5,389 bases of DNA from Methanoregula sp. GTDB lineage: Archaea > Halobacteriota > Methanomicrobia > Methanomicrobiales > Methanospirillaceae. The notes below the pieces were generated by a model. It saw only the letters and a program-made list of their open reading frames with translations, did no database searches and was not told where the DNA came from. Numbering within the stretch: the stretch's first letter is position 1; each line of letters starts with the position of its first letter. Location of the stretch: positions 13,854-19,242 of the forward strand of contig PMKW01000160.1 in assembly GCA_003157895.1 (NCBI GenBank), read 5' to 3'. Below are positions 4,785-5,389 of the stretch, one piece after another. A program made the position numbers and the translations under genes.

Positions 4785-5144
4785 TTAATGCGGAAGTCCC
4801 GCCGGCGTAACCGAATCTGCCAGCAGGTGGAACAGATACCCGAGGAAGAAACACGATGCAAGATACACCAGAAGAATATGCGGACATGCCGGTGAAAATA
4901 ATGCCACCAATGCAGATACTATGAAGAATATTGTCATGAGAGAAAGTGCTCCATGACTATGACAAATTCCCCTATGATATCTGGTATAGGCAGGTTCCAG
5001 TTTATCGGGTAATACTGATCCTATTGCCAGAAGAATAATACCCAAAAACCAGGGATAATGCATTGTACTATTGATTGTATCAATGAAAGTCTGGTAGAAT
5101 AAAAACGCAATTCCACCGATTACAAGATGCCATTCCCTGTTCAT
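4785..5144 (-). CDS. YdjM/DUF457-like membrane protein, putative metal-dependent hydrolase (possibly truncated)
   Basis: Integral membrane protein of 119 residues resembling the YdjM/DUF457 family of putative membrane-bound metal-dependent hydrolases, whose substrate is not established. Family landmarks are H6 near the start, GSVLPDKLEP (42-51) with the PD motif, HRGICHSHG (57-65) and HLLADSVTPAG (106-116); the conserved His and Asp residues are the presumed metal ligands. Hydrophobic segments lie at about 7-20, 31-45, 66-84 and 89-108. The start is the first ATG after an in-frame TAA; no Shine-Dalgarno site is visible, and a TATA-like element sits about 27 bases upstream. The protein stops right after VTPAGLPH, where relatives continue with a basic tail, and the same frame supplies such a tail after the stop (see 4728-4784). 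The gene is visibly richer in A and T than kor and fum. Confidence 0.72.
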   Translation of the reverse strand: MNREWHLVIGGIAFLFYQTFIDTINSTMHYPWFLGIILLAIGSVLPDKLEPAYTRYHRGICHSHGALSLMTIFFIVSALVALFSPACPHILLVYLASCFFLGYLFHLLADSVTPAGLPH

Positions 5145-5166
5145 TTGATCGAATTTGATGAGCCAG

Positions 5167-5176
5167 ATTAATAGTT
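5167..5176 (-). promoter_or_regulatory. Candidate TATA box for the hydrolase gene
   Basis: The minus strand reads AACTATTAAT; TATTAA (5173-5168) is centred about 27 bases before the ATG at 5144. This would again put the transcript start at the start codon, in line with the absence of a Shine-Dalgarno sequence. The box is weaker than those of korD and fumA. Confidence 0.4.
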
Positions 5177-5221
5177 GTTAAAGTCCGGGATGTGAAAGTG
5201 GACCACATTCCCACAAAGAAG

Positions 5222-5237
5222 GGAGGGTCTACCCTCC
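5222..5237. repeat. Short inverted repeat between the right-edge gene and the hydrolase
   Basis: GGAGGGT (5222-5228) and ACCCTCC (5231-5237) are exact complements separated by CT, giving a 6-bp stem with a four-base loop. It lies about 80 bases downstream of the right-edge gene's stop and 80 bases upstream of the hydrolase start. It could be a 3'-end hairpin of the former or a protein-binding site; no T-tract follows it directly on the minus strand. Confidence 0.4.
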
Positions 5238-5290
5238 GTTGACGATGAAAAACTCCGGTCAGCACCAACCAAGACTTCCTAAAACAACTG

Positions 5291-5317
5291 AAAAAAAAGA
5301 ACGGAGAAATAAAAAAA
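5291..5317 (-). terminator. U-tract terminator of the right-edge gene
   Basis: Directly after the tandem stop codons the minus strand has seven T (5317-5311) and, twelve bases later, eight T (5298-5291). Consecutive T-runs without a strong hairpin are typical of archaeal intrinsic termination, and support a gene end here on this strand. Confidence 0.55.
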
Positions 5318-5320
5318 TTA

Positions 5321-5389
5321 TTACTTCTTTCCGCCCTTTGCGTGGGCCGGGCCTTTCTTCTCTTCGGCCTTGGCGGGTGCTGCACCCTT
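5321..5389 (-). CDS. C-terminal end of an unidentified gene with a Lys/Ala-rich tail (partial)
   Basis: The frame is open from the right edge for 22 codons, ending in GGKK and TAA, with a second in-frame TAA directly after. The visible tail is composed almost entirely of Lys, Ala, Gly, Glu and Pro (for example PAKAEEKKGPAHAKGGKK), is GC-rich like the other genes, and is followed by T-tracts. Such disordered basic tails occur on nucleic-acid-binding and ribosomal proteins, but the family cannot be told from this piece. The reading is supported by the abrupt change from coding-like GC-rich to AT-rich sequence at the stop. Confidence 0.6.
   Translation of the reverse strand, partial: KGAAPAKAEEKKGPAHAKGGKK

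Noticed and set aside
4589..4810. 73-codon plus-strand frame starting inside the palindrome
   Set aside because: It reads through repeats, overlaps the end of the hydrolase gene on the other strand, and has no coding character.
4026..5320. Insertion sequence or transposon remnant
   Set aside because: No transposase fragment, terminal inverted repeats or target duplication could be seen; only short repeats are present.
5080..5385. 101-codon minus-strand frame at the right end
   Set aside because: It overlaps both the hydrolase N-terminus and the tail of the right-edge gene in another frame, and runs through T-tracts giving a poly-Phe stretch.

Overview
The window looks like chromosomal DNA of a methanogenic archaeon, most likely a member of the Methanomicrobiales. 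The evidence is a four-subunit, ferredoxin-linked 2-oxoacid oxidoreductase of the archaeal KorDABC layout, a two-subunit class I fumarase, archaeal TATA-type promoter elements, U-tract terminators, and GC-rich coding DNA separated by AT-rich spacers. The lineage is inferred from gene content and general resemblance; no database search was made.

Positions 1-4025 hold two consecutive operons, both on the minus strand and read from right to left. The first is fumA-fumB (fumarate hydratase alpha and beta). It ends in a perfect hairpin that encloses the fumB stop codon, followed by a T6 tract. A new TATA-like element then leads into korD-korA-korB-korC, the 2-oxoglutarate:ferredoxin oxidoreductase; korC runs off the left edge. 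Every junction inside the two operons is a 4-base start/stop overlap, ATGA or TTGA. Fumarase and Kor are two steps of the reductive (right-to-left) half of the TCA cycle, by which such methanogens make 2-oxoglutarate for glutamate synthesis: malate to fumarate, then succinate and succinyl-CoA (enzymes not in this window), then 2-oxoglutarate using reduced ferredoxin and CO2.

Positions 4026-4727 have no convincing gene. This AT-rich spacer holds a 25-bp repeat unit, partly in exact head-to-tail tandem, a diverged duplication of about 82 bp whose two copies begin 414 bp apart, a perfect 20-bp palindrome, and several hairpins. It is the least explained part of the window.

Positions 4728-5144 (minus) hold a small membrane protein of the YdjM/DUF457 putative metal-dependent hydrolase type. 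Its reading frame ends at a TAA, but the same frame continues for 18 more codons that look like the family's usual basic C-terminal tail, so the gene may be truncated by a nonsense change. At the right edge (5321-5389) is the Lys/Ala-rich C-terminal end of another minus-strand gene, with two consecutive stop codons and T tracts. Three transcription-unit starts (fumA, korD and the hydrolase) have a TATA-like element about 27 bases before the ATG, which suggests leaderless mRNAs.
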